Below, in pieces: positions 1 through 6,849 of a stretch of DNA of 40,318 nucleotides; the first letter of the stretch is position 1, and each line of letters opens with the position of its first letter. Below the pieces are notes generated by a model, which was not told where the DNA came from, searched no databases, and saw nothing but the letters and a program-made list of their open reading frames with translations. This DNA is from a virus. The DNA is taken from positions 1-40,318 of IMG/VR virus record IMGVR_UViG_3300047168_000266. One strand, written 5' to 3'. The position numbers were made by a program, and so were the translations under genes.

Positions 1-197
1 ATGGGCCTCGCTGGCAAACCGACCTGGCGCGCGATCTTCGGATATCCGATAGAACAATGCGCCGCTTTGTGGCCCGTGCAGATGATCTGCCGCCCGGTCT
101 ATATCTCGACATACTGCGCCTCACGCAAGAGCGCGTAATGGCCCTAAGTGCGTTGGCGGATCGTCTCAAGGACGCCGCAGCCCCAGGCGGGGTTTGA
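1..197 (+). CDS. Helix-turn-helix protein, C-terminal part (5' end outside window)
   Basis: Reading frame 3 is open from the window edge to TGA at 195-197 and gives 64 residues. The visible part has the pattern W-Q-T-D-L-A-R-D-L-R-I-S-D-R-T-M-R-R-F, a helix-turn-helix in which a short first helix leads into a recognition helix. It is followed by a P-P-G-L-Y turn and a helical Q-E-R tail. This arrangement is common in small phage and proteobacterial DNA-binding proteins. The start lies upstream of the window, so length and partner genes are unknown. A role in transcription or DNA binding is inferred from the fold only. An overlapping ATG frame at 1-138 is rejected because it shows no family pattern. 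Confidence 0.6.
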   Translation, partial: GPRWQTDLARDLRISDRTMRRFVARADDLPPGLYLDILRLTQERVMALSALADRLKDAAAPGGV

Positions 198-265
198 GGG
201 ATGGCCGGTCTGCCGCCGCTTGCCCCTGTGCGGGCGGTTAATCTTCGGGCGGGCGGTTGATGGAC

Positions 266-517
266 TCAGGGCTTTTGTAGTGTCTGCGGCGGGGCTGGCC
301 GAGAGTAGTTGGCTTCGCGGAGGACCACGCGGGGCTGATACATTTCAAGCCCGCTGCCGTAATCGGCTCCCGAAAGGCGGCGTTCAGTGATGCCATCTTC
401 AAATTCAACCTGAATGCCGATAGCGCGCAAGGCGATCTCAATTTCGCCGGCAATCGCGCTCTTGCCCGACGCCGTGTACCCGGAGACTGTGACGTAAACG
501 ATGTTATCCATACTCAT
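266..517 (-). CDS. Small P-loop (Walker A) phage protein
   Basis: Protein of 83 residues. The start at 517 is chosen over a longer frame because GGAG sits five bases upstream and ATGA overlaps the stop of the preceding gene. Residues 5-17 form a beta strand plus Walker A loop (V-S-G-Y-T-A-S-G-K-S), followed by a helix. The protein then ends after an acidic/arginine stretch, with no recognisable Walker B partner or lid, so it is far shorter than a normal NTPase or kinase. Similar mini P-loop proteins occur in phage early regions. Nucleotide binding is likely, but no reaction can be assigned. Confidence 0.6.
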   Translation of the reverse strand: MSMDNIVYVTVSGYTASGKSAIAGEIEIALRAIGIQVEFEDGITERRLSGADYGSGLEMYQPRVVLREANYSRPAPPQTLQKP

Positions 518-684
518 GCATGCTCCAAGACACCATCTACCGCCAGCAGGCATTCGCCAGCCAAGCCGGGCTTGCGCGTCTCAACGGTCCAATGCCCAAG
601 CGGCCATTTCACAGCGTAGCGGCGTTCTCCTCCAGCCTTGCGGCTTTCTGAAATTGCGAGAGAAACGGCTTCGGTTTTATCCAT
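514..684 (-). CDS. Hypothetical phage protein (56 aa)
   Basis: ATG at 684 is preceded by CGGAG eight bases upstream, and the gene ends at TGA 514-516, overlapping the next ATG by four bases. The 56-residue product is mixed charged with two tryptophans (K-W-P-L-G-H-W-T-V-E-T-R-K). It shows no signal peptide, membrane segment or cysteine motif. Translational coupling with the P-loop gene downstream and a repeated leader upstream support it as a real gene. Function unknown. Confidence 0.55.
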   Translation of the reverse strand: MDKTEAVSLAISESRKAGGERRYAVKWPLGHWTVETRKPGLAGECLLAVDGVLEHA

Positions 685-711
685 GTGCGGCTCTCCGGGG
701 GGTTAGGTGGA

Positions 712-954
712 CTAGGCAGCTTTTGTCGTAGCGGGATCGGTCAGCGGCTGTGTGGTCAAGTCGCCGGGCTCAATCGTGGAGTCCTCGTAGGACCAATGAG
801 AGCCGTACCACGTCGCCACGTACCATTGGGTTCCGTCGCAGGGGACGCGGCGGTCCAGCTTGACCAAATCGCCCATGCAATCGCGGAAGACCATGCCTTC
901 TTCCAGTTTATCTCGGTTGAGATACCAATAGTCTTCTGGAACTTCTGCGGTCAT
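712..954 (-). CDS. Hypothetical phage protein (80 aa)
   Basis: Eighty residues, acidic and rich in aromatic residues in the middle (W-Y-V-A-T-W-Y-G-S-H-W). No membrane segment or known motif is visible. Its ATG shares a base with the stop of the upstream gene (TAATG), so it belongs to the same minus-strand operon of small genes (1538 to 266). The stop is followed by a leader copy that is also present upstream of 1538. Function unknown. Confidence 0.55.
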   Translation of the reverse strand: MTAEVPEDYWYLNRDKLEEGMVFRDCMGDLVKLDRRVPCDGTQWYVATWYGSHWSYEDSTIEPGDLTTQPLTDPATTKAA

Positions 955-1289
955 TACTCATACTCGACCTCAAACATCTTTATTTCAGCTGCGCGACCGT
1001 GGCTTTTTAGGTCTAGAGCAAGCTTTTTAAGCAGCTTAAAATGCTCGGTTCTAGTCAGGCCGTCGCGAGCTGCTTGGCTTTTCGAAAAGGAAGCATCGTC
1101 TCTATAGGCGATTAGAGTGACTAACTCGCCTGGCTCAGAATTGAGTAACGCCATATCAAGCGGATTTCCAACCATTCGGCTCGATATCTGCCCTTTTTCC
1201 TCGATAAGCGCCCATCCAGCGCCGGCCAAGGTTTTCCCTGGCGCGGTGCCGGACAAATGAAGGCCAAGGCGCCTATGCCTAAGCTTCAT
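954..1289 (-). CDS. Hypothetical phage protein (111 aa)
   Basis: Protein of 111 residues with a basic N-terminus and a helical lysine-rich C-terminal half (F-K-L-L-K-K-L-A-L-D-L-K) ending in an acidic tail. The ATG at 1289 directly follows the TAA of the upstream gene, and the stop overlaps the next start, so it is translationally coupled. Codon use here is less GC-rich than in the structural genes, fitting an accessory region. No family is recognised. Confidence 0.5.
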   Translation of the reverse strand: MKLRHRRLGLHLSGTAPGKTLAGAGWALIEEKGQISSRMVGNPLDMALLNSEPGELVTLIAYRDDASFSKSQAARDGLTRTEHFKLLKKLALDLKSHGRAAEIKMFEVEYE

Positions 1290-1538
1290 TTAAACATCCG
1301 CTTTTGCAGGCTCGAAATCGCTGATCACGGAGTTCCAGCGACCTAAGCTGTTAAGCTGCGGCACTTCGTGCTGCCGGTAAGTTGCGCCATGATACGAATG
1401 ATAGGTGGCGTAGCCGATTTCAAGGCCGCTGCGATCGAACAGGGTTTCGTAGCCGTATTCGACATCGTTTTCTTTGTGGATGTCGTGGGCAATTAATTTG
1501 AGAGCTTCAAACTCGGATTTAGTGATTTCTTTGGTCAT
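1290..1538 (-). CDS. Hypothetical phage protein (82 aa)
   Basis: Eighty-two residues with a helical acidic/lysine N-terminus, then tyrosine- and histidine-rich strands (Y-A-T-Y-H-S-Y-H-G-A-T-Y-R-Q-H). The upstream leader contains CCCCCCGGAGA, giving a GGAG ribosome site about eight bases before the ATG at 1538. First longer gene of the minus-strand small-gene operon, divergent from the recombinase cassette. Function unknown. Confidence 0.55.
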   Translation of the reverse strand: MTKEITKSEFEALKLIAHDIHKENDVEYGYETLFDRSGLEIGYATYHSYHGATYRQHEVPQLNSLGRWNSVISDFEPAKADV

Positions 1539-1565
1539 TTTCGTATCTCCGGGGGGTTGTTGGAC

Positions 1566-1628
1566 TTAGGCGATGCCAGCGTTAAGATCGCGCCGGTTTA
1601 CGGCCAAAACGAAATTGGGGTTTTTCAT
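1566..1628 (-). CDS. Possible 20-residue leader ORF
   Basis: A short frame from ATG at 1628 to TAA at 1566-1568, with GGAG six bases before the ATG. The product begins M-K-N-P-N-F and ends N-A-G-I-A. It lies directly upstream of the 1538 gene in the same direction, separated by the repeated leader. It could be a leader peptide or a chance ORF; only the well-placed ribosome site supports it. Confidence 0.3.
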   Translation of the reverse strand: MKNPNFVLAVNRRDLNAGIA

Positions 1629-1745
1629 CGGCGGCTCCAAATCGGCGGGTTGATTTCGTAATCCATAAAACCTGTTTACGTTAGTCCGACAATCCTGTAA
1701 AGGAATAAAAACGTAATGTCGCAGAAAAAAGGTGTTTTATAGATC
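1629..1745. promoter_or_regulatory. Divergent intergenic region between small-gene operon and recombinase cassette
   Basis: The two operons are read away from each other, so promoters for both should lie here. A weak plus-strand candidate is TTTACG, 17 bases, then TAAAGG (about 1676-1704). The stretch is AT-richer than its surroundings and holds separated TTACG/CGTAA arms. Being next to a serine recombinase gene, it is also the natural place for a recombination site, but I cannot define one. Confidence 0.3.
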
Positions 1746-2375
1746 GTGAGAGAAGATAACCGCCCGCTGATCGGCTACGCTAGGATTTCTACGGGCGACC
1801 AGAAGCTAGATTTACAGATGGACGCGCTAGTCCGATACGGCGTGGACCGCGACCAAATTTACACGGACCAGATGAGCGGCAGCAATTTCGCCCGGCCCGG
1901 CCTGAAAGCGGCAATGAAGGCGCTCCGGGGCGGCGATACGCTTGTGCTTTGGAAGCTCGACCGGCTGGGCCGTAGCGTCATTGACGTGTTGGAGATGGTC
2001 AAGCGGCTGAATGACCGGGGCGTGCAGTTGGTAAGCCTCACGGAAAGCCTGGATGGCCGAACCGCAATCGGCAAGATGATGATTACCTTGCTGGCCGCGT
2101 TCGCGCAGATGGAGCGGGATTTGATTATAGAGCGCACAAAGGCGGGCCAAGCAGCCAGCAGAGAGCGCGGGATAGTGCCGGGGAGGCGCGACAAGATGAC
2201 GCCGGAGGTAGAGGCGCTTGCGCTGAAATTGCTGGCAGAAGTGCCGCCCATGGCCATGAACGACATAGCGCGGGAGCTTAAACCATACATCAGCCGCACC
2301 AAATTTTTTCAGTGGCTTGGCCAGTACCGAGACAAACAGAGCCTAGAAAAATTAGAGAGAAAGGAAATTTTATGA
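1746..2375 (+). CDS. Serine recombinase, resolvase/invertase family
   Basis: Protein of 209 residues with GTG start. The N-terminal catalytic domain (about 8-145) has Y-A-R-I-S-T with the nucleophile Ser15 and Arg13, the conserved W-K-L-D-R-L-G-R-S block (about 69-77), and the M-E-R-D-L-I-I-E-R segment (122-130) leading into the long E helix. A short C-terminal region (about 150-205) probably holds the DNA-binding helix-turn-helix. Size matches small DNA invertases/resolvases rather than large serine integrases. It cuts and rejoins DNA at paired sites; targets here are not known. It is the only site-specific recombinase in the window and starts a plus-strand operon. It may be the phage integrase substitute, a resolvase, or an invertase. 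Confidence 0.93.
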   Translation: MREDNRPLIGYARISTGDQKLDLQMDALVRYGVDRDQIYTDQMSGSNFARPGLKAAMKALRGGDTLVLWKLDRLGRSVIDVLEMVKRLNDRGVQLVSLTESLDGRTAIGKMMITLLAAFAQMERDLIIERTKAGQAASRERGIVPGRRDKMTPEVEALALKLLAEVPPMAMNDIARELKPYISRTKFFQWLGQYRDKQSLEKLERKEIL

Positions 2376-2725
2376 GCACTAGCTGCGTTGGCTGCAAATT
2401 CCTCTACGGAAACGGCAGCGGCTATTCAAATTATACGTGGCTGGAAACCTACGTGGTTTGCGCCCTCAAAAAAAATCCCGCGCTGCTGGAGGATTGCGAA
2501 GAGCCTTATGACTGGAACAAGGACGCGGACGCCGACAACTGGCCCCCGACCATGAATGGCCGGTGTGAGCGGTATGCGCCGGGCAAGTACATCGTCCTAG
2601 ACCCTGACCGGGAAGATCACCCGGCCGACAATTCGACCGATCAAGAACAGGTGGATGCGATCTGCGCCAGTGATGAGATGGAGAGACGCCCCGTCATTAT
2701 CGAAGGAAAGGCGTCTACCATATGA
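2372..2725 (+). CDS. Hypothetical cysteine-containing phage protein (117 aa)
   Basis: Start at 2372 is chosen because the ATG overlaps the recombinase stop (ATGA) and AAAGGAA lies just upstream; a longer frame from 2312 runs inside the recombinase. Residues 4-8 are S-C-V-G-C, with further cysteines near 33, 43 and 66, suggesting a small metal-binding fold. The C-terminus is acidic. Cotranscribed with the recombinase and the small gene that follows (ATGA overlap). No function can be named. Confidence 0.6.
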   Translation: MSTSCVGCKFLYGNGSGYSNYTWLETYVVCALKKNPALLEDCEEPYDWNKDADADNWPPTMNGRCERYAPGKYIVLDPDREDHPADNSTDQEQVDAICASDEMERRPVIIEGKASTI

Positions 2726-2907
2726 GCGAGTGGATAATCCTTTACCGTAAAAGCAACAACCGCATCGGCTTTATTTGCGAGGGAGGCGAAAGCGAGGACG
2801 ATTCAATCGGTATTTTTGACACCGAGGAGCACGCCAAGCGTTTTGTTGATGGCAACCGTTTTCTGGAAACGCGTCCTTGGCAGATTTTGGAAGTAACAGA
2901 GTTATGA
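2722..2907 (+). CDS. Hypothetical small phage protein (61 aa)
   Basis: Sixty-one residues, overlapping the previous gene by ATGA. The pattern is an N-terminal strand (W-I-I-L-Y-R), an acidic middle (E-S-E-D-D-S-I-G-I-F-D-T), a short helix with E-E-H-A-K-R-F and a final strand. This is a compact alpha/beta layout seen in many small phage proteins. No catalytic motif is visible. Part of the plus-strand cassette. Confidence 0.6.
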   Translation: MSEWIILYRKSNNRIGFICEGGESEDDSIGIFDTEEHAKRFVDGNRFLETRPWQILEVTEL

Positions 2908-2917
2908 GGTCAAGCAA

Positions 2918-3136
2918 ATGAGCCAGAAACTATTGCCTTGCCCATTTTGTGGAGGAGAGCCTGCATTACGAATAGCGAACAACGTACATTACTCTTTTGG
3001 TTGCCGCATTATGTGCGAGCCGTGCGGCGTGGATATTACGCATGAAGGGTCTGACCTCGATAGCGTTGGCATTAAGACGCGGTGCATTGCCGCATGGAAC
3101 AAACGCGCTCCGGCGCTACAGACACAAGGAGCATGA
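2918..3136 (+). CDS. Lar family restriction alleviation protein
   Basis: Seventy-two residues with the zinc-ribbon-like signature of the Lar family: L-P-C-P-F-C-G-G at the N-terminus, a second C-x-x-C pair (M-C-E-P-C-G), and the closing T-R-C-I-A-A-W-N-K-R block. Family members, named after the Rac prophage Lar protein, moderate type I restriction of incoming DNA, in known cases by boosting modification. A good ribosome site (GAGG, eight bases before ATG) supports the start. It sits in a plus-strand cassette with an RtcB ligase, which suggests an anti-defence role. Many Lar-domain phage proteins are untested, so the activity here is inferred. Confidence 0.8.
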   Translation: MSQKLLPCPFCGGEPALRIANNVHYSFGCRIMCEPCGVDITHEGSDLDSVGIKTRCIAAWNKRAPALQTQGA

Positions 3137-3137
3137 A

Positions 3138-3404
3138 ATGAGCGCCTGCAAGCATATGAATTTTTATGCGTCGGTAGGCGTAGCCCGATTAGAGGATACT
3201 GGCGGATTCATGGCTGAAATCCGCGTCCATTGTACCGAGTGCGGCAAGCCGTTTCAGTTCCTCGGACTCGAACCCGGCACCGACACAAGCGGCGCGCGGG
3301 TGAGCATCGACGGGCTTGAAGCAAACATCGCGATCTGTCCGCAGGGGGCGCGACCGAGCCCCTTGCAGAGCATGGCGTTCGGCATCACACGTTTTGACGG
3401 TTAG
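3138..3404 (+). CDS. Conserved phage protein with C-x-x-C motif (88 aa)
   Basis: Start at 3138 (ATG, one base after the Lar stop) is preferred to a longer frame from 2997 that runs through the Lar gene. The product has H-C-T-E-C-G-K-P-F-Q-F-L-G-L, a C-x-x-C zinc-type motif, then V-S-I-D-G-L-E-A-N-I and a final I-C-P-Q-G-A-R-P. I recognise this pattern as a widespread unnamed phage family, but no function is established to my knowledge. It may be a small zinc-binding accessory protein. Confidence 0.7.
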   Translation: MSACKHMNFYASVGVARLEDTGGFMAEIRVHCTECGKPFQFLGLEPGTDTSGARVSIDGLEANIAICPQGARPSPLQSMAFGITRFDG

Positions 3405-3412
3405 GACATAAG

Positions 3413-3634
3413 ATGAGCGATGTAGCCCGTCGCCACGCTCGACGCGCATGTGAAGCGCACAGCGATTTAAATATCTTTGCGGCGGTTGAAGCTATTCTTG
3501 ATGGCGGTACCCTCTACACCGAGGCCGGCCAAAAAACGGCGCAGCGCATTGCCGCTCTGTGTCGAAAAGAGCGAAACCGTCAGCTCGGGCAATACGATGC
3601 CTCCATGACAGCGATTTTGAAAGAGAAGGTTTAG
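3413..3634 (+). CDS. Hypothetical phage protein (73 aa)
   Basis: Seventy-three residues, helical and basic, with a central hydrophobic helix (I-F-A-A-V-E-A-I-L-D-G-G) and a basic C-terminal half containing A-A-L-C-R-K-E-R-N-R-Q. It lies eight bases after the previous gene and three before the RtcB gene, so it is in the same operon. No known domain is evident. Confidence 0.6.
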   Translation: MSDVARRHARRACEAHSDLNIFAAVEAILDGGTLYTEAGQKTAQRIAALCRKERNRQLGQYDASMTAILKEKV

Positions 3635-3637
3635 GTA

Positions 3638-5002
3638 ATGAGCCGTAGACCAGACCCGTTGGAAATCCGTTGCCGGGAGCTTTGCGCGGATATCGGTATC
3701 GATCCAGACAGCCGCATCGCGTTGCCGGGAAAGGAAAGAGGGATGCCGGCTTGGTGCGGATATCGTGACCAGGCGCGAGCCGAACAGAACGCTGCCGAAG
3801 CGAAGGCTCTGGCAGCGGAAATCGTCAACATGCGCCTGCAACCACCTGAGTTTCAAAACAGCCCGCTGCGTATCTTCGGGCAGCATGAGCAAGCCACCAT
3901 TGAACAGATGCGCAACTGCATGTCCATCGGTAACGCTGTAGCTGGTGTCATCTGCGCGGATGGGCATCTTGGCTACGCTCAGCCGGTCGGCGGCGTCATT
4001 GCTTATGAGAAGCAGATAAGCATTTCCGGTGTCGGCTTCGATATCGGGTGCGGCAATATGGCCGTTCGGCTCGATACGCCTTATTCCGATATCGCCGATC
4101 GTGTGCCGGAAATTCTGGCAGACGTGCGCCGTGTTATTTCCTTTGGCGTCGGACGCACCAATGATGAGCGCGCGGGCCATGAGCTTTTTGATGATGGCGA
4201 GGCGTGGCGCGAAAGCGATATGGAGGCTTACCGATCAAAGGCAGGCGCCCAGCTAGGCACTGTCGGCGGCGGCAATCACTACGTTGACCTGATGCGCGAT
4301 GAGAATGGCTTTGTCTGGATCGGCGTGCATTTTGGCAGCCGAGGTCTGGGACACACCAGCGCGACGCGGTATCTTAAGGCTGCCGGCGGCAAAGATGGCA
4401 TCAACGTTCCGCCGGCCGTGGTTGATGAGGATAGTGAGGTTGGGCGTCGGTACATCGCCGCGATGGAGTTAGCCGGTCGCTATTCCTACGCCGGCCGCGA
4501 ATGGGTCGTTGAGCGCGTGCGCCAGATCATCGGTGGTCATGTCATGGATATGGTTCACAACCACCACAACTATGCATGGCGGGAAAAGCACACCATCGCC
4601 GGCGCCGAGCGTGATCTGTGGGTGGTCAGGAAGGGCGCCACCCCAGCTTTCCCCGGACAACGCGGTTTTATCGGCGGTTCAATGGGCGACGACGCGGTGA
4701 TTGTTGAGGGTGTAGATAGCGAGGCATCAAAGGCTGCGCTGTACTCCACCGTCCACGGCGCCGGCCGGACGTTCGGACGCAAGCAGGCGAAGCGCACCTT
4801 TACCCGCGAACAGATGGACGCATGGCTACAAGAGCGCGGCGTTCTGGTTTCTGGCGGCGATGTGGACGAAAGCCCAATGGCGTATCGGCGCCTGCCGGAC
4901 GTGCTGGCCGAGCATGAGGGTACAATTAAGACGCTGCATACGCTGCGCCCCTTCGCCGTGGCGATGGCCGGCGATGGCGAATTCGACCCGTTCAAAGATT
5001 GA
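3638..5002 (+). CDS. rtcB: RtcB-family RNA ligase
   Basis: Protein of 454 residues. RtcB joins RNA 3'-phosphate (or 2',3'-cyclic phosphate) ends to 5'-OH ends using GTP and manganese. The metal and guanylylation signatures are present in order: F-D-I-G-C-G-N (134-140, Asp135 and Cys138), V-G-G-G-N-H-Y (209-215), H-F-G-S-R-G-L-G-H (231-239), V-H-N-H-H-N (307-311), R-K-G-A-T (331-335), and S-T-V-H-G-A-G-R with the guanylylated histidine at about 373. About 75 residues precede the core. All key residues look intact, so the enzyme should be active. Last gene of the plus-strand cassette, followed by a terminator. In a phage it could repair tRNAs cut by host anticodon nucleases; that role is inferred. 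Confidence 0.95.
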   Translation: MSRRPDPLEIRCRELCADIGIDPDSRIALPGKERGMPAWCGYRDQARAEQNAAEAKALAAEIVNMRLQPPEFQNSPLRIFGQHEQATIEQMRNCMSIGNAVAGVICADGHLGYAQPVGGVIAYEKQISISGVGFDIGCGNMAVRLDTPYSDIADRVPEILADVRRVISFGVGRTNDERAGHELFDDGEAWRESDMEAYRSKAGAQLGTVGGGNHYVDLMRDENGFVWIGVHFGSRGLGHTSATRYLKAAGGKDGINVPPAVVDEDSEVGRRYIAAMELAGRYSYAGREWVVERVRQIIGGHVMDMVHNHHNYAWREKHTIAGAERDLWVVRKGATPAFPGQRGFIGGSMGDDAVIVEGVDSEASKAALYSTVHGAGRTFGRKQAKRTFTREQMDAWLQERGVLVSGGDVDESPMAYRRLPDVLAEHEGTIKTLHTLRPFAVAMAGDGEFDPFKD

Positions 5003-5020
5003 GAGGAAGTACATATGGCG

Positions 5021-5051
5021 AGCCCCCCTGGATCGCTCGAGGGGGCTTTTT
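5021..5051 (+). terminator. Rho-independent terminator after rtcB
   Basis: Arms agccccc (5021-5027) and gggggct (5041-5047) pair perfectly around a 13-base loop and are followed by a run of T to 5051. It ends the plus-strand cassette 19 bases after the RtcB stop. The facing lysis operon ends at 5064. Confidence 0.85.
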
Positions 5052-5063
5052 GACGGGTGATCT

Positions 5064-5750
5064 TTACCATTTCGTCGGCGTCGACAAACTGATCAGCCCC
5101 CCCAACGTCCGCAGAATGAACGTCGAATAAGTGTTCCGTTCGCCCCGGCCCTCCATGCCTGGGCCATTCACCAGCCGGGTAATCCCGTCGATGTCCCACG
5201 CATCAGCCAGCGGCAGATACCCGTGCGAAACGAGCCACCAGCAGCCGGACATCGCCGCGCCGGCCGGCGTCTCGCAATACGCTGTCAGATCATCGAGCTC
5301 GACCCCGAGCGCAGCGCCCAGCGCCGTATAAGCATCGCGAAACGTGACATCGATGAGCCCGCGCCCACGGAACCGGTATCCATCCCCAGACGCAACATCC
5401 CCATTGCCACCCTTGCCGGCGTAGACCAGGTTGCCCAACGCGACAGGGTTGCCAACAAACGCCGCCGCCACCGTCGCGTTCGGGATCTCTTCGGGAAACA
5501 CGGCCACCAGGCGCGCCGCCGTGCTGTAATATAGATTCTCCACCGTCGCGCTGAAGGTGGGGCCCGCCTCGACCAGAAACTGCCCCACAGCCGCCGCCAC
5601 ACGCCGCGGGGTGTTGATTTCAAACCGCGCAAACGCCGCCGCCAGCGGCTGCCGCCACGGCGCAAAGTTCAGCCGCGGCGCGCACGTCCCGAGCGCCTTT
5701 TGCAAAGCGCCCAGGTCAACCGCCTGCGCTTGCATTAACGCATCTGTCAT
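5064..5750 (-). CDS. Endolysin, GH19 chitinase-like lysozyme
   Basis: Protein of 228 residues from ATG 5750, chosen because it overlaps the upstream stop (ATGA); a longer frame only adds the coding shadow of the upstream gene. The glycoside hydrolase family 19 pattern is clear: Q-F-L-V-E-A-G (candidate catalytic Glu about 61), V-E-N-L-Y-Y-S-T (about 70-77), then N-G-D-V-A-S-G-D-G-Y-R-F-R-G-R-G-L-I-D-V-T, and a late W-D-I-D-G-I-T-R-L-V-N-G block. Phage GH19 enzymes cleave the peptidoglycan glycan backbone at lysis. No signal peptide is seen, so it needs a holin to reach the wall. Last gene of the late minus-strand unit. Confidence 0.9.
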   Translation of the reverse strand: MTDALMQAQAVDLGALQKALGTCAPRLNFAPWRQPLAAAFARFEINTPRRVAAAVGQFLVEAGPTFSATVENLYYSTAARLVAVFPEEIPNATVAAAFVGNPVALGNLVYAGKGGNGDVASGDGYRFRGRGLIDVTFRDAYTALGAALGVELDDLTAYCETPAGAAMSGCWWLVSHGYLPLADAWDIDGITRLVNGPGMEGRGERNTYSTFILRTLGGLISLSTPTKW

Positions 5751-6049
5751 TTGAACAACCACCAATGTCCCTCGATCATTGCAATGAGAATTGAAAGTGC
5801 GATGCCCCCCACCGCGCCAAACGCGCCCCAAACCGCGACCCAGCTCGTGAGCATTTTTGTGATTTTCGCGAGAGTCTTATTCTGTTCTGTAAGCGTCATG
5901 GTGTGCGTGCTCAGAATTTCCTTATTGCCTTCCAGCGCGCGATCAATGCGCGTGAGCCCCATTTCCAGCGCGCCGATCCGGCCCTCGTGACCATCCAGGC
6001 GTCCTCTCAAATAGCCAACTTGTTCGCTCTGATTAGGCTCGCCCATCAT
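5747..6049 (-). CDS. XhlA-like coiled-coil membrane protein (lysis accessory)
   Basis: About 100 residues from ATG 6049, which has AGGAG nine bases upstream; the frame could also start at 6073 (ATGA overlap with the upstream gene). The N-terminal 65 residues are heptad-like and polar (E-G-R-I-G-A-L-E-M-G-L-T-R-I), followed by one membrane segment (about V-A-V-W-G-A-F-G-A-V-G-G-I-A-L-S-I-L-I). Coiled coil plus one C-terminal membrane helix is the layout of haemolysin XhlA-type proteins near phage endolysins. A holin/spanin-like lysis role is inferred from layout and position. Confidence 0.65.
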   Translation of the reverse strand: MMGEPNQSEQVGYLRGRLDGHEGRIGALEMGLTRIDRALEGNKEILSTHTMTLTEQNKTLAKITKMLTSWVAVWGAFGAVGGIALSILIAMIEGHWWLFK

Positions 6050-6069
6050 TAAATACTGCTCCTCTTGTC

Positions 6070-6849
6070 TCATGTCGCACCGAGCCCGAGCACACCTCCC
6101 AGCTCGACGATATGTTCGTCCAGCTGCGCCATCGTGAGCCCGCTTGGCGATATCGTATTGCCGCGTAGCCAAGTGCGGCGGAGAAGAGCAAAGCCCTCGT
6201 CCATGTATTTTTTCACCCAGCTAGCAGAGGCGCGCTGGTATCGGTCCCAGGTCGAAATGATGAACCAATCGGGCCCATCGAAATCGACGATGATAGTGTC
6301 ATGCCCTTCTTCACCAGGCTGGCTGAAATCCACCCAGGGCTTGCCAGCGCTGAATGTATCCTCGGCATTGGCCGGCAGCGCCAAGCCGGTCTCAGCACCG
6401 CCGAATGTCGCCACCACACGGCGCAGCGTATCCAGGTCACCCGGCTCAATCGGCGCAAAACCATCGAGCTTGTCGAATGCCGCACGCTGGTTGATGCACA
6501 GCCCCTGCGCCATCCACCGTTTGTTTTTGTCCAGCAGAACCGTGCCATTGTCATTGGCGCCGGTGGTTATGTTGTAGCCGGTATAATCGGCATAATCCTG
6601 CAGCGCCGAAGCCGTGTCCGGAATCATCGGCAGCCCAGCATTGCTGGTAATCACATCCACATAATGCAGGCTGGCGGCAAAAGCGCAGTTGCCAGCATGA
6701 TTATTTCCGAGCATGGGCACCGTCGGGCATGCCGCCCGCCAGTTGGTGGAAGCTGGCAAAGGCTGAAACACAGCCTTCGCCAGCAGACCATGCGCGGTTG
6801 GCAGCCGGGGGTCATAAACCGCCGGCCGCTTTCCTCTGCGCAGATACAT
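6070..6849 (-). CDS. Papain-like cysteine peptidase-related protein
   Basis: Protein of 259 residues. A cysteine block N-N-H-A-G-N-C-A-F-A-A-S-L-H (about 49-62) and a later G-H-D-T-I-I-V-D-F-D with a following S-T-W-D resemble the Cys, His and Asn/Trp regions of C1 papain-like folds, a pattern found in unnamed phage and bacterial proteins that sit near tail or lysis genes. No signal peptide is seen. It lies between a lipoprotein and the XhlA-like gene, all linked by one- or four-base overlaps. It could process a virion or cell-wall protein; activity is unproven and the match is from motif reading only. Confidence 0.5.
   Translation of the reverse strand: MYLRRGKRPAVYDPRLPTAHGLLAKAVFQPLPASTNWRAACPTVPMLGNNHAGNCAFAASLHYVDVITSNAGLPMIPDTASALQDYADYTGYNITTGANDNGTVLLDKNKRWMAQGLCINQRAAFDKLDGFAPIEPGDLDTLRRVVATFGGAETGLALPANAEDTFSAGKPWVDFSQPGEEGHDTIIVDFDGPDWFIISTWDRYQRASASWVKKYMDEGFALLRRTWLRGNTISPSGLTMAQLDEHIVELGGVLGLGAT

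Noticed and set aside
1-138. ATG-initiated frame of 45 codons at the window edge.
   Set aside because: The overlapping third frame (to 197) gives a recognisable helix-turn-helix and a coherent protein; the ATG frame gives none.
1629-1745. Possible res or hix crossover site upstream of the recombinase.
   Set aside because: I could not define two matching half-sites; the TTACG/CGTAA arms are short and may be chance.
5015-5053. Twelve-codon ORF starting just after RtcB with a GAGGAAG ribosome site.
   Set aside because: It is almost entirely the terminator stem-loop; an ORF of this size over a terminator is most likely chance.
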